Of a stretch of DNA of 64,000 nucleotides, positions 34,375-43,076 are shown piece after piece. Position 1 is the stretch's first letter; each line of letters opens with the position of its first letter. The DNA comes from Novosphingobium naphthalenivorans NBRC 102051 (GTDB lineage Bacteria; Pseudomonadota; Alphaproteobacteria; Sphingomonadales; Sphingomonadaceae), in contig NZ_BCTX01000012.1 of the NCBI RefSeq assembly GCF_001590985.1, positions 1-64,000 of the forward strand. The letters are read 5' to 3'. Below the pieces are notes generated by a model, which made no database searches, was not told the origin of the DNA, and saw nothing but the letters and a program-made list of their open reading frames with translations. The position numbers were made by a program, and so were the translations under genes.

Positions 34375-35172
34375 TTATCGGCGCGCGTTTCCCTCATCGA
34401 CAATGGTGATGAAAAACACAAAGGGCGAACCCTTTCCGCCCGCGACCACCTCATTTTCGCCTGCGACGAGCGGTGCCAAATCCGAGCCAAAATGCTCGCC
34501 GATAGGCCGGCCATTGACCAGCGTTCCCAACGTGCTGCGAAGGTCGCGGACGTGGTAATGCCCGTCATGATGGATGATCGCGAAATGGTTGCGAGACAAT
34601 CTCAACGGAACCTCGTCCTCAAGCTCGAGGTTCAATGCCCGTGGCGGCGCCTGTTCTCCCGGCAAAGCCGCCCTCCCGACCAGGAAAGGAACCGCGTCAA
34701 TACACAGCGGATCGGGCAACTGCCGGCGCAAACCCCGGGAGTCGGCCGCCAGCATGACGTTCTGCACCACAAGGGATTCGCCAAGGCTATTCCTGGCCGA
34801 CGGCGGCTGCTGCCTCTGCTCATCTTCGACGAAGCGATCTTCCAGATCGTGGAGTCGATGGCAAAGTCGTTCAATCAAGGTTCGCGCGTTTTCGGGGGAG
34901 CGGCTGATACGATCGAGGAATTCGGCCGAGCCGATGAACTCGACTTCGCCGTCCGTGACGGCACGCGCTGTCGCGCTGCGCCGAGCTCGTTTTTCAACAA
35001 CGCTCATCTCGCCGAGGACCTGGCCGCTGTGGATGGCTCCAAGAACAATTTCCACACCGTCCCGCCGACGCAGAATTTCGACGCTTCCGCTGCGGACGTG
35101 CAGAACGCCTTCAACGGCGTCACCTTCACTGAAAAGAATGTCGCCTCGTCCGAAACGTCCGGTGCGCGTCAT
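34375..35172 (-). CDS. Cyclic-nucleotide-binding plus FHA domain protein
   Basis: A 265-residue soluble protein with an unusual two-domain build. The first half (about 1-115) is a cNMP-binding/CRP-type sensor (RGDILFSEGDAVEGVLHVRSG, GQVLGEMSVVEKRARRSATARA). The second half (about 165-265) is FHA-like: FLVGR near 163, then LRLSRNHFAIIHHDGHYHVRDLRSTLGTLVNGRPIG with the Arg, Ser-x-x-His and Asn-Gly of the fold. So it could link a small-molecule signal to phospho-Thr binding. No DNA-binding helix is seen. The start at 35172 follows GGGGGA. Confidence 0.85.
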   Translation of the reverse strand: MTRTGRFGRGDILFSEGDAVEGVLHVRSGSVEILRRRDGVEIVLGAIHSGQVLGEMSVVEKRARRSATARAVTDGEVEFIGSAEFLDRISRSPENARTLIERLCHRLHDLEDRFVEDEQRQQPPSARNSLGESLVVQNVMLAADSRGLRRQLPDPLCIDAVPFLVGRAALPGEQAPPRALNLELEDEVPLRLSRNHFAIIHHDGHYHVRDLRSTLGTLVNGRPIGEHFGSDLAPLVAGENEVVAGGKGSPFVFFITIVDEGNARR

Positions 35173-35435
35173 TGTGTCCCCCAATCGTGATCGCCATTGC
35201 AAGAAGGAGGCGACCCAGTCGCGGCATTCGCTGTTGGGATGGACGCATAGGGCGTCGAACGATTACAGGTCGCTGGCACACGATCCCGCTGGCGCGGAAC
35301 GCAATTGGGCATGGACATGCACAGGAAATGTTGCGCCAGGCTCGCTCAAGCCCGTAAGGATCTGTGGCTGGTGCAGATCAACCAGGATCCGGAGCGCGTT
35401 TTTCGAGGCCACAAAGCTCGCAAAGAGGTGACATC

Positions 35436-36653
35436 ATGCGGATCGATCTCACGCCATTGACCGAGCCCAGCGGTGACTTGCTCCCCGTCGAGATCGTCGA
35501 ACGCAATGGCGCCGGTCATCCCGATTCGATCTGCGACCATCTGACCGAAGCGCTAAGCAGGGAGCTCACGCACCGCTACCTTGACACATTCGGTCGCATC
35601 CTGCACTACAACGTCGACAAGGCACTGCTCTGGGACGGCTGCTCCGAACCCGCATTCGGCGGCGGGCGGATCACGCAGCCGATGGAAATATTTCTGGCGG
35701 GACGCGCGATCAGCCAGTGCGGTGAGTAAGGTCTCCCACTTGAGGATATCGTTCGTGAGGTCGCGGAGGCATGGTTTAGTAACCATATTCCACTGTTTGA
35801 ACCGGCTTCGCACTTGCGGACGCACTGCCTCGTCCGTCCGGGTTCGAGCGATTTGAGCGCGCTCTTCGACCGCAGTGCAACCAATGCCTCGCCTCTTGCC
35901 AACGACACTTCGATCGGCGTCGGCTATGCGCCACTCAGCAGGCTCGAGAAGGTCGTGCTCGCCGCCGAGCATGAACTCGGACGTATGGCCACACAATGCC
36001 ATCCGGAAATCGGCCGGGACATCAAGATTATGGCATTGCGGCACAGGGAACAGGTCCGCCTCACCGTCGCCTGCGCCTTCGTCGATCGCTACATTGACGG
36101 CCTGCCCACCTATTTGCGCGCAAAGAATCTGGTCGCCGCCACCGTCGGCCAGATCGCCGAAGATCATCAGCTGCCCGCCGTTGTCGCGGTCAACACCGCC
36201 AACGACCCGGACGTCATGAGCCTTTACCTCACGGTTCTCGGCACATCGGCCGAAAGCGGTGACGACGGGCAGGCCGGGCGCGGCAATCGCGTGAATGGAC
36301 TGATCACGCCCTTCCGGCCGATGACAATGGAATCGGTTCCCGGCAAGAACGCCATCTCGCATGTTGGCAAGCTGTACAATATCGCCGCCGGCCTCATTGC
36401 CGAGCGGGTCGCGCGACTGGACGGAGTTGGCGAAGCGCATTGCTTGCTCGTCAGCGGCATCGGTGGGGCCCTCAGCGAACCTCAAACGGCAACCGTACGC
36501 CTCCGACCGACGCATGCCGCCAACTGCGAGGACTATCGGGACGCTATCGCGGCGATCGTCGAGAATGAACTGTTCGGTCTCTCGACGGCAAGTGCCGATC
36601 TTGTCTCAGGAAGGCTGCGTATAGGCGACTGGCCCCTGCGCCGGGACAACTGA
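35436..36653 (+). pseudogene. Archaeal-type methionine adenosyltransferase with an in-frame stop
   Basis: A complete 405-codon methionine adenosyltransferase of the archaeal class, in one frame, except for TAA at 35727-35729. Before it: VEIVERNGAGHPDSICDHL (about 20-38), NVDKALLWDGCSEPAFGGGRIT. After it: HCLVRPGSSDLSALF, LANDTSIGVGYAPLSRLE, VNTANDPDVMSLYLTVLGTSAE, GRGNRVNGLITPFRPMTMES and PGKNAISHVGKLYN, all in order and without other damage. A ribosome site (AAAGAGGTGA) precedes the ATG. The enzyme would make SAM from Met and ATP. The single stop suggests recent inactivation or a sequencing error. Confidence 0.85.
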
Positions 36654-36760
36654 TTCAGGGACGCTGCCCTAATTTTGCGTCCGATCGAAAGTTCGACTGT
36701 AATCTCCGACCCCATGAAACGTCGGATGAATGACGCAAGTCGATTGCAAGGAGATCATCT

Positions 36761-37387
36761 ATGAACGGATTCGGACGAGTGAGCATTGGTGCCATGGCGT
36801 TGGCTATGTTGGCCGCGTCGCCTGCCGTGGTGCAAGCGCAGGATACACATTCCGGGCACCATCCGGTCGACGCGCCGGCGGCCACGCCACAGCCTTCCAC
36901 TCAACCGCCCGCCCAGCCAGACACCATGAAGGGCATGGCTGGCATGGGCGGCAAGGAAATGCCGATGAAGGGCGAAATGATGGATGGCATGCCAATGTGC
37001 AGGATGATGGGTGAAGGCATGAACATGACTGCCCATGTCGAGCAGCGTCTGGGTGCGGTCCGGAGCGAGCTCAACATCACGTCCGCCCAGTCGCAAGCGT
37101 GGGACGCCTATGCCAGCGCGCTGCGCGGTGTCGCCGCCAATATGGAGAATATGCGCGCCTCAATGATGGCGGGACATCAAGGGAACGCAACCATGTCGCC
37201 GATCGCGCGGCTAGACCGTCACGAGCATATGCTCGAAGCCATGCGCGACAACATTCGCACGCTGCGTCCCGCGCTCGAAAGACTCTATGCGGGGTTGTCC
37301 ACCGAGCAGAAACAAAAGGCCGACACCCTGCTTAGCCCGCAAGGCATGATGCAGCAGATGCCAATGAGCGAAAAAATGCGGAGATAG
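36761..37387 (+). CDS. Spy/CpxP-like periplasmic protein, Met/His-rich
   Basis: A 208-residue exported protein with an AAGGAGA ribosome site. A signal peptide ends at VQAQ (about residue 26). The next 60 residues are low-complexity, rich in His, Pro and Met (MKGMAGMGGKEMPMKGEMMD), a likely copper-binding stretch. From about 90 a helical LTXXQ-type domain follows (RLGAVRSELNITSAQSQAWDAYASAL, LSTEQKQKADTLLSP). Spy/CpxP proteins are periplasmic chaperones or metal-stress sensors. It starts a three-gene run with the YHS and DUF5676 genes, with spacing of 2 and -11 bases. Confidence 0.85.
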   Translation: MNGFGRVSIGAMALAMLAASPAVVQAQDTHSGHHPVDAPAATPQPSTQPPAQPDTMKGMAGMGGKEMPMKGEMMDGMPMCRMMGEGMNMTAHVEQRLGAVRSELNITSAQSQAWDAYASALRGVAANMENMRASMMAGHQGNATMSPIARLDRHEHMLEAMRDNIRTLRPALERLYAGLSTEQKQKADTLLSPQGMMQQMPMSEKMRR

Positions 37388-37389
37388 CG

Positions 37390-37722
37390 ATGACCACAAC
37401 CCTCTATCTGCTCTTCTGGGCAGCCCTGTTCTTCGTGATGATGCGGTTCGGGTGTGGCGCCCATATCATAGGGCACGGAGGTCATGGCCATCATGGCTCT
37501 CATGAAGGATCGGGCGACAGACTGCAGGAGCCGGGAACGGCGATTGATCCGGTGTGCGGGATGACGGTCGCTACGCCTGGAGCAAAGAGCAGCATTTATC
37601 GGGGCAAGGCCTATTATTTCTGCTCGGCGGACTGCCGGGACAAGTTCGAAGCCGCACCGCAGGAATTTGCTGGCGAAGCGCCCGCAAGGACAGTTCAAGG
37701 AGCGCATCACCATGGCGCATGA
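37390..37722 (+). CDS. Membrane-anchored YHS-domain protein
   Basis: A 110-residue protein: membrane helix (about 4-20), His-rich linker (HGGHGHHGSHEG), and an intact YHS domain (about 52-95) with DPVCGM, GKAYYFCSADCRDKF. YHS domains bind metal through Cys and occur in copper-handling proteins. It starts two bases after the Spy-like stop. It is the Cys-containing counterpart of the protein at 16467. The His-rich C-terminus (GAHHHGA) adds further ligands. Probably works in copper storage or delivery at the inner membrane. Confidence 0.88.
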   Translation: MTTTLYLLFWAALFFVMMRFGCGAHIIGHGGHGHHGSHEGSGDRLQEPGTAIDPVCGMTVATPGAKSSIYRGKAYYFCSADCRDKFEAAPQEFAGEAPARTVQGAHHHGA

Positions 37723-37999
37723 TGCTCGACGGCCCGGTCCGGCCTTGATCCCGGTTTTCGCCTTCGGCTTCGCCCTCAGCCTGTTCCTCGTCTTCTCCTA
37801 CGTCCTGTGCGTAATCGGCTATCTGTTATTCCCCGGAAGCTTGATCAATCATTCGGCGCTCGCGATCTTTTTGCCCGGATTCGAGCTCCTGAGCTGGCGC
37901 ACTTTCTTCCTGGGTTTCGCCGAAAGCTTCGCCTGGGGCTGGTATGTCGCTCTTGTTTTCGGACCGCTGTACAATTTTCTGGCCTCCTGGCGCAGGTAA
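37712..37999 (+). CDS. DUF5676 family membrane protein
   Basis: A 95-residue protein with two membrane helices (about 15-40 and 58-85) and the pattern AFGFALSLFLVFSYVLCVIG...FAWGWYVALVFGPLYNFLA of the DUF5676 family. It overlaps the YHS gene by 11 bases; AAGGAG precedes its ATG, so 37712 is a better start than 37667. The family is usually found beside YHS and copper genes. Function unknown. Confidence 0.85.
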   Translation: MAHDARRPGPALIPVFAFGFALSLFLVFSYVLCVIGYLLFPGSLINHSALAIFLPGFELLSWRTFFLGFAESFAWGWYVALVFGPLYNFLASWRR

Positions 38000-38023
38000 C
38001 TTCTCTTGGAAAAGGACCGGAAC

Positions 38024-39937
38024 ATGGAACAGGGGGACAGAAAACGGAAAGGCTTGTCGCAGCTCGATATCGTGTACATCATCGTGGCATTTTTGCTGCT
38101 CGTGATCCTGCAGAATTACTGGACGAGTTCTGGCCACCTGAAGACAATCCCGTTCAGCGAATTCCAAGCGCTCGTCGAGAAAAACGCGATCACCGACGTC
38201 GTGGTGGGCCCAACGACGATAACCGGCGCGTACAAGACTGCTGGTCAAGAGGCCAAAAGCAAAGGCAAAGGGGCAGCCGAGACACAGCATTTCTCCACGA
38301 TCCGCGTCGATCCTGCGATCGCCGATGAACTCCAAAAGCGCGGTATCACCTACCGAGGCGAAGAGCCGCCTGGATTTCTGTCGAACCTTCTTTCGTGGAT
38401 TCTGCCCACGGCGCTGTTGATTCTGGCGTGGATGTTCCTGCTGCGCCCGATGGCTTCGGGAGGCCATGGCGGCCTGATGGGCATTGGTCGCAGCCGCGCC
38501 AAGGTTTACTCGGAAGAGAATGTCAAAGCGACCTTCGCCGACGTGGCCGGCGTTGATGAGGCCAAGCAGGAGCTTTCCGAGGTCATCGGCTTCCTGCGCG
38601 ATCCCGAGAAATATGGTCGGCTCGGTGCCCGCATCCCCAAGGGCGTGCTGCTCGTGGGACCGCCGGGCACAGGCAAGACGCTGCTCGCACGCGCCGTCGC
38701 CGGCGAGGCGCATGTGCCCTTCTTCTCGATCACAGGCTCGGAATTCGTCGAGATGTTCGTGGGCGTGGGTGCGGCCCGCGTGCGCGACCTATTCGCGCAG
38801 GCGCGCAAGCAGGCCCCGGCGATCCTGTTCATCGACGAGCTCGACGCGCTTGGCCGGGCACGGGGGATCGACCTGCCTGGCGGGGGGCATGAGGAGAAGG
38901 AACAGACACTCAATCAGCTTCTCGCCGAGATGGACGGCTTCGACCCGAGCGCCGGAATCATTGTTCTTGCGGCAACTAACCGCCCTGAAGTTCTCGATCC
39001 GGCACTGCTTCGTGCGGGCCGGTTCGACCGTCAGGTGCTGGTCGATCGTCCGGACCGCAAGGGACGCGCCGAAATTCTTCGCGTGCACATGATGCGGATT
39101 CGCGTCGAAGCCGATCTCGACATCGACACCGTTGCGGGCCTTACACCGGGCTTTACTGGCGCCGATCTTGCCAATCTGGTCAACGAGGCGGCGGTCGTCG
39201 CCACCAGACGCGGCGCGGAGGCGACAACCCTTGAGGATTTCACACAAGCCTTCGAGCGTTTGGTCGCCGGCATTGAAAAGAAGAGCCGGGTGCTCAGTCC
39301 ACGCGAGCGTGAGACTGTCGCACATCATGAGATGGGGCACGCGCTGGTCGCAATGAGCCTGCCGGGCACCGACCCCGTCCAGAAGGTCTCGATCATTCCA
39401 CGCGGTATCGCCGCGCTCGGCTATACGCTGCAGCGGCCCATGGAGGATCGGTTCCTCGCCAGCCGCAGTGAACTCATGAACCGCATGGCGGCTTTGCTTG
39501 GCGGACGAGCGGCAGAGGATCTCATCTATCAGGACGTGTCCACAGGGGCCGCCGACGACTTGCAGCGTGCGACCGACATCGCCCGCAGCATGGTGGTGCG
39601 TTTCGGTATGACGCCTGAACTGGGTCAGGTCGCCTATGAACCGGAGCCCGGAAGCTTCCTTGTCGGCCAGACGCCGCTCTGGCGGCCGAAGAGCTACGGC
39701 GACGGCACCGCGGAGGCCATCGACGAAGCTGTCAGAAAGCTGATCGACGAAGCCTTCACCATCGCACACGACGTCCTCAAGGGCAACCGGGCGCTTCTGG
39801 AAGAGAGCGCGAAGGATCTACTGGAGCATGAGACGCTCGGATCCGCGGAACTCGAACATTTGAAGGAGGGGTTGCAGGCGGCCGCGATGGCGGGTCGGAG
39901 AACGCGGCCGTCGCTCAATGCCGAGCCAGTCAAGTGA
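38024..39937 (+). CDS. ftsH: ATP-dependent zinc metalloprotease FtsH (first copy)
   Basis: A 637-residue FtsH. Two membrane helices (about 15-33 and 125-142) flank a periplasmic domain; then the AAA module with GPPGTGKT (Walker A, about 212), [12 protein letters not shown] (Walker B), [19 protein letters not shown] (SRH), and the protease site [10 protein letters not shown] (His about 435). A TTG start at 38006 is possible; the ATG at 38024 follows AAAGGA. It degrades misfolded membrane proteins. An extra copy beside stress genes is probably accessory to a housekeeping FtsH. It follows the DUF5676 gene by 24 bases. Its last 25 codons border a fragmented IS. Confidence 0.95.
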   Translation: MEQGDRKRKGLSQLDIVYIIVAFLLLVILQNYWTSSGHLKTIPFSEFQALVEKNAITDVVVGPTTITGAYKTAGQEAKSKGKGAAETQHFSTIRVDPAIADELQKRGITYRGEEPPGFLSNLLSWILPTALLILAWMFLLRPMASGGHGGLMGIGRSRAKVYSEENVKATFADVAGVDEAKQELSEVIGFLRDPEKYGRLGARIPKGVLLVGPPGTGKTLLARAVAGEAHVPFFSITGSEFVEMFVGVGAARVRDLFAQARKQAPAILFIDELDALGRARGIDLPGGGHEEKEQTLNQLLAEMDGFDPSAGIIVLAATNRPEVLDPALLRAGRFDRQVLVDRPDRKGRAEILRVHMMRIRVEADLDIDTVAGLTPGFTGADLANLVNEAAVVATRRGAEATTLEDFTQAFERLVAGIEKKSRVLSPRERETVAHHEMGHALVAMSLPGTDPVQKVSIIPRGIAALGYTLQRPMEDRFLASRSELMNRMAALLGGRAAEDLIYQDVSTGAADDLQRATDIARSMVVRFGMTPELGQVAYEPEPGSFLVGQTPLWRPKSYGDGTAEAIDEAVRKLIDEAFTIAHDVLKGNRALLEESAKDLLEHETLGSAELEHLKEGLQAAAMAGRRTRPSLNAEPVK

Positions 39938-40014
39938 TCTGCCTATCACGTGGCGCCGAGCGACGGCGGGCGCGTAGGGCCTGGCGCATCCATTAGGGGT
40001 GAAGATGAACACCC

Positions 40015-40306
40015 CCTCGAAATCGAGGCTGATCCCTGCAAATTGGCGCAACAGCGGTGTTTCCCACAACGCTTCTTCCATCGCCGGGTCGGACAGCCCA
40101 AACCATTGCTGCATAAAATGGATCTTCAGCATAGACCGCAACGGGTATGGACGACGCCCCCGGCCAGCCACCGGATAATGCGGGACGATCAACTGCTCGA
40201 ACCGATCCCACGGAACAACTCCCGTCATCTGATCCAGAAACATCGCCCGCCGCGTCTGTTTGCGTGGCCGTGATATGCCAACTTCTGAAAAACGACCCTG
40301 CTCCAT
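40015..40306 (-). pseudogene. IS5-type transposase, N-terminal fragment
   Basis: About 95 codons of an IS5/IS1182-like transposase: MFLDQMTGVVPWDRFEQLIVPHY, PYPLRSMLKIHFMQQWFGLSDPAMEEALWETPLLRQFAGI. The match is lost after about LDFEG, and the frame runs on into the opposite strand of ftsH. The DDE part is missing. No inverted ends were found. Confidence 0.8.
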
Positions 40307-40389
40307 CCGGCCCTCCAGTTGCGAAGGGAATCACATCATCATTGTCGCAGCAAGGCCAACTTGTTCAGAGGCTCCCGAAATAGCCAGCA

Positions 40390-40458
40390 ACGGTCCTGAC
40401 TATGACTTCAGCGGAGGCCGCGCGCCGCCTTTCGGTCCACGGGCCAAACTTTTTGGAT
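40390..40458 (+). pseudogene. Short remnant of a cation P-type ATPase N-terminus
   Basis: 23 codons read TMTSAEAARRLSVHGPNFLD, the common start motif of cation-transporting P-type ATPases (in the form SEAEAARRLxxxGPN). Nothing before or after continues the protein. It is one of three unrelated fragments between ftsH and the oleate hydratase. Confidence 0.45.
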
Positions 40459-40500
40459 GCGAAGCCCTCGATCGGGCTGGACGTGATGGAGGAACATTGA

Positions 40501-40698
40501 GCGGAGCGCGGCGCCAACGTCGCGCTCCGCGATGTCGCCAATCTGGGGCGCCAGCTTCTGGCAGTGTCACGCTGCAAAGCGACGCTGGCGGATACGCTCG
40601 CCATCTATGAACAGGACATGACGCGCTACGGCTTCGAAGTCGTCCGCGGCGCCGCCCGAAAGGGCGCAATGGTCATCGGCTATGACCCGGTTCTCGAA
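40501..40698 (+). pseudogene. C-terminal remnant of an FAD-dependent monooxygenase
   Basis: About 66 codons (GANVALRDVANLGRQLLAV, TLADTLAIYEQDMTRYGFEVV) look like the end of TetX/UbiH-like flavin monooxygenases (x-GANxALRDA-x-LxxxL, xxYExxMxRYG). A stop is directly in front (TGA 40498) and no FAD-binding N-terminus exists. The remaining bases to 40838 hold no gene. Confidence 0.55.
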
Positions 40699-40838
40699 TC
40701 TTCGATTGTTGCGGAGGGATTTAGTGGGGGTGGAAAGGCGCGGGCCGACGATCGTCGAATGGGCGAATCGGCAACACGAAGAAACGTCGCGTATACGATG
40801 AACCGGATGCGCGACGATTATTCAGCAACAGACCTGCC

Positions 40839-42830
40839 TCATGAGGCCCTTTTTCGCAGATATTCCGCGATATCGGCCACCTTGGCCCCGACGGTTTTCA
40901 GGAAGCCGTCGCCCATCTTCATCAGCTTCTCGAACTCTTGCTCGAAATGGCCGTCTTTTTTTGCCTCGGCTTCGGGAAGCGGAGGCAAAATATGGGCGAA
41001 GTAGGTGTTGTCGAGCAGCCGGTGCAGCAACCGTTCGCCCAGGAACGGCTGGTTGTTGTTCAGCGCACGGGCGCCCTTCAGCATGTTGCGGATGTCGTAT
41101 TGCGTCGGGTTGAGGTCGGGCACCTGCTTCGGAATGTTCACCAGCGTGTAGACGGCAACGCGCGCGGTGCGGACCGAGCTTTCCATCGTGAAAACGATGT
41201 CGTTGCGGGTTTCGACGAACTGCCCCAGCAGGCCGAGGTTGGTGCAACCTTCCGGCACGACATGCGGCCGGTCACCGGCGGCACGCGGCATGAACTCGGC
41301 CGTGATGTAGGGCATCAGCGCGAGGCGAACCTTGGTATTCGCGGCAATCTCTTCCAGCCGATCGACAATGCCGAGGTGATAACAAAGCTCGGCCAGAACC
41401 TCCTTGCCGGTGCATTGCGGCATCGGCTTCTTCACATAGTCGCCGTTCTTGTCCATGAAGAGACCATAGACCCAGAGAACCAGCGTGTCGGAAGGCTGGG
41501 TGGGGAAATGGGGTTGGCGGTTGCAGGTCATGCTCAAGAGCCATGCGCTGTCGGTGAAGGTGATGATCCCGCCTGTCACGGTACGTCCCGAATAGGGATC
41601 GTTGACCGAAAGCTCGTTGAGTCTTTCAACGAAGGGCGACGGCTTGCAGGTCAGCGTGGCCGATTCCCACATCGACCGGTCGGTGTCGCAATAGAATTTT
41701 TCGGGCTTGCCGAAAACGGGCGAGGTCTTCGCAAGGTTCTTCCAGAGAACCCAGTCGCTGTCTTCCCCGGGCTCGACCTTGCCGCGCTGCAAATTCGGAG
41801 GGGTCTCGAGATCGCCGTAAGCGGTGCCTTCCGTCAGCGAACCGGTGATCGCGAAAACGAGATCGCGTGCATCGACATCTGTCACCTCTTCAACGCCCTC
41901 GCGCGTCCGGCATACTAGACCCGTCACCGTCTTCTTATCGCCCACAATCTCAAGCCTGAGATTGCGAACCTGCACATCGTAACGGACCTTGACGCCCTTG
42001 TCGCGCAGCATCTTGGATAGCGGACGGACGAAACTGTCGAACTGGTCGTATTTCGGGAAGACCAGGGTCGACATATCGGCAAAGCCATCGACCGCATCCA
42101 GGAAGCGATGGAGGTAGAGCTTCATTTCCAGCACGCTATGCCAGTTCTGGAAGGCAAACATCGTGCGCCAGAACATCCAGAAATTGCTGGCAAGGAAACC
42201 CTTCGAGAAATACTGCTCGACCGTAACGTCGTTGAGCTCTTCCTTGCGCTTCAGGAGGAGACGCATCACCTCCAGCTGCTCGGATTTGCTGAGGCCAAAA
42301 TTCGAGAAGTCCTTGATCTGGCCCTGCTTATGGATCAGCCGTGCCTTCGACCAGTTTGGATCGGCATCGTTGACCATACGGTATTCGTCGAGCACCGAAT
42401 ATCCTTCGGGCAGCTCCAGCGCCGGAACATCCTGGAAAATGTCCCAAAAATTATCGTAGTTCCAGTTCATCTCGCGACCGCCGCGAATGATGAAACCGTC
42501 CTCCGCATTGCCCGCGCCATCGAGCGAACCGCCCTCGACGGGGAGATTTTCGAAGATGGTGATGTTTTCAGGCGGCATGTGTGCATCGCGGATCAGGTAA
42601 AAAGCGGCGGCCAGGCCAGCAATACCGGTGCCGACGATATAGGCCTTGCGGGTTTCGATGCCGGGCGTGGGGAGCGGCTTGTTACGCTGATACATGCCGA
42701 TCATATCGAAGGGCGGACGCGTATTTTCAGGTGTATGATGCCAATAGCTTCCTGCAGCATCCGGCTCGAATTCAAAGCCCTCGGGAGCAATGACTGGGGC
42801 TTTCAGTCCGGGGAAATGCTCTGTGCTCAT
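40839..42830 (-). CDS. ohyA: Oleate hydratase
   Basis: A 663-residue FAD-dependent fatty-acid hydratase, which adds water to the cis-9 double bond of oleate to give 10-hydroxystearate. The FAD fold is at about residue 55 (KAYIVGTGIAGLAAAFYLI), with the family's ENLPVEGGSLDGAGN and GGREMNWNYDNFWDIFQDVP soon after, GGIITFTDSAWLLSMTCNRQPHFP near 425 and LGQFVETRNDIVFTMESSVR near 560. Length is in the normal range. ATG at 42830 is preferred over 42974 as it follows AGAAGAGAT and starts the conserved part. Likely roles are detoxifying free unsaturated fatty acids, fitting a membrane-stress locus. Confidence 0.95.
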   Translation of the reverse strand: MSTEHFPGLKAPVIAPEGFEFEPDAAGSYWHHTPENTRPPFDMIGMYQRNKPLPTPGIETRKAYIVGTGIAGLAAAFYLIRDAHMPPENITIFENLPVEGGSLDGAGNAEDGFIIRGGREMNWNYDNFWDIFQDVPALELPEGYSVLDEYRMVNDADPNWSKARLIHKQGQIKDFSNFGLSKSEQLEVMRLLLKRKEELNDVTVEQYFSKGFLASNFWMFWRTMFAFQNWHSVLEMKLYLHRFLDAVDGFADMSTLVFPKYDQFDSFVRPLSKMLRDKGVKVRYDVQVRNLRLEIVGDKKTVTGLVCRTREGVEEVTDVDARDLVFAITGSLTEGTAYGDLETPPNLQRGKVEPGEDSDWVLWKNLAKTSPVFGKPEKFYCDTDRSMWESATLTCKPSPFVERLNELSVNDPYSGRTVTGGIITFTDSAWLLSMTCNRQPHFPTQPSDTLVLWVYGLFMDKNGDYVKKPMPQCTGKEVLAELCYHLGIVDRLEEIAANTKVRLALMPYITAEFMPRAAGDRPHVVPEGCTNLGLLGQFVETRNDIVFTMESSVRTARVAVYTLVNIPKQVPDLNPTQYDIRNMLKGARALNNNQPFLGERLLHRLLDNTYFAHILPPLPEAEAKKDGHFEQEFEKLMKMGDGFLKTVGAKVADIAEYLRKRAS

Positions 42831-43076
42831 TGTCTCAATCTCTTCTTCACGACGTACAGAATTTTGGGAACAGCTAAGGCAGATGGCTCTGCTCACCCAT
42901 TTGAAGCAGAAACTCCCAGGGTGCGCTCTTTGAAGCAATTTTGATCCCGCTGCGACAGCTGTATCAAGCGCCAAGACGGAACAAGATAATGTCTTGGATT
43001 CGGCGACTTATCCCCTCGCATTGATCCGCTGCCTTGCCCCGAAGAGGCGGTGTCCTGCTTACCTGGCACTTCTGGA

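Noticed and set aside
35311..35460. Small basic frame (MDMHRK...) before the SAM synthetase
   Set aside because: No ribosome site, and it overlaps the synthetase start in another frame.
35700..35830. Frameshift in the methionine adenosyltransferase gene
   Set aside because: The two open parts (from 35436 and 35814) are in the same frame; the break is a single TAA, not a shift.
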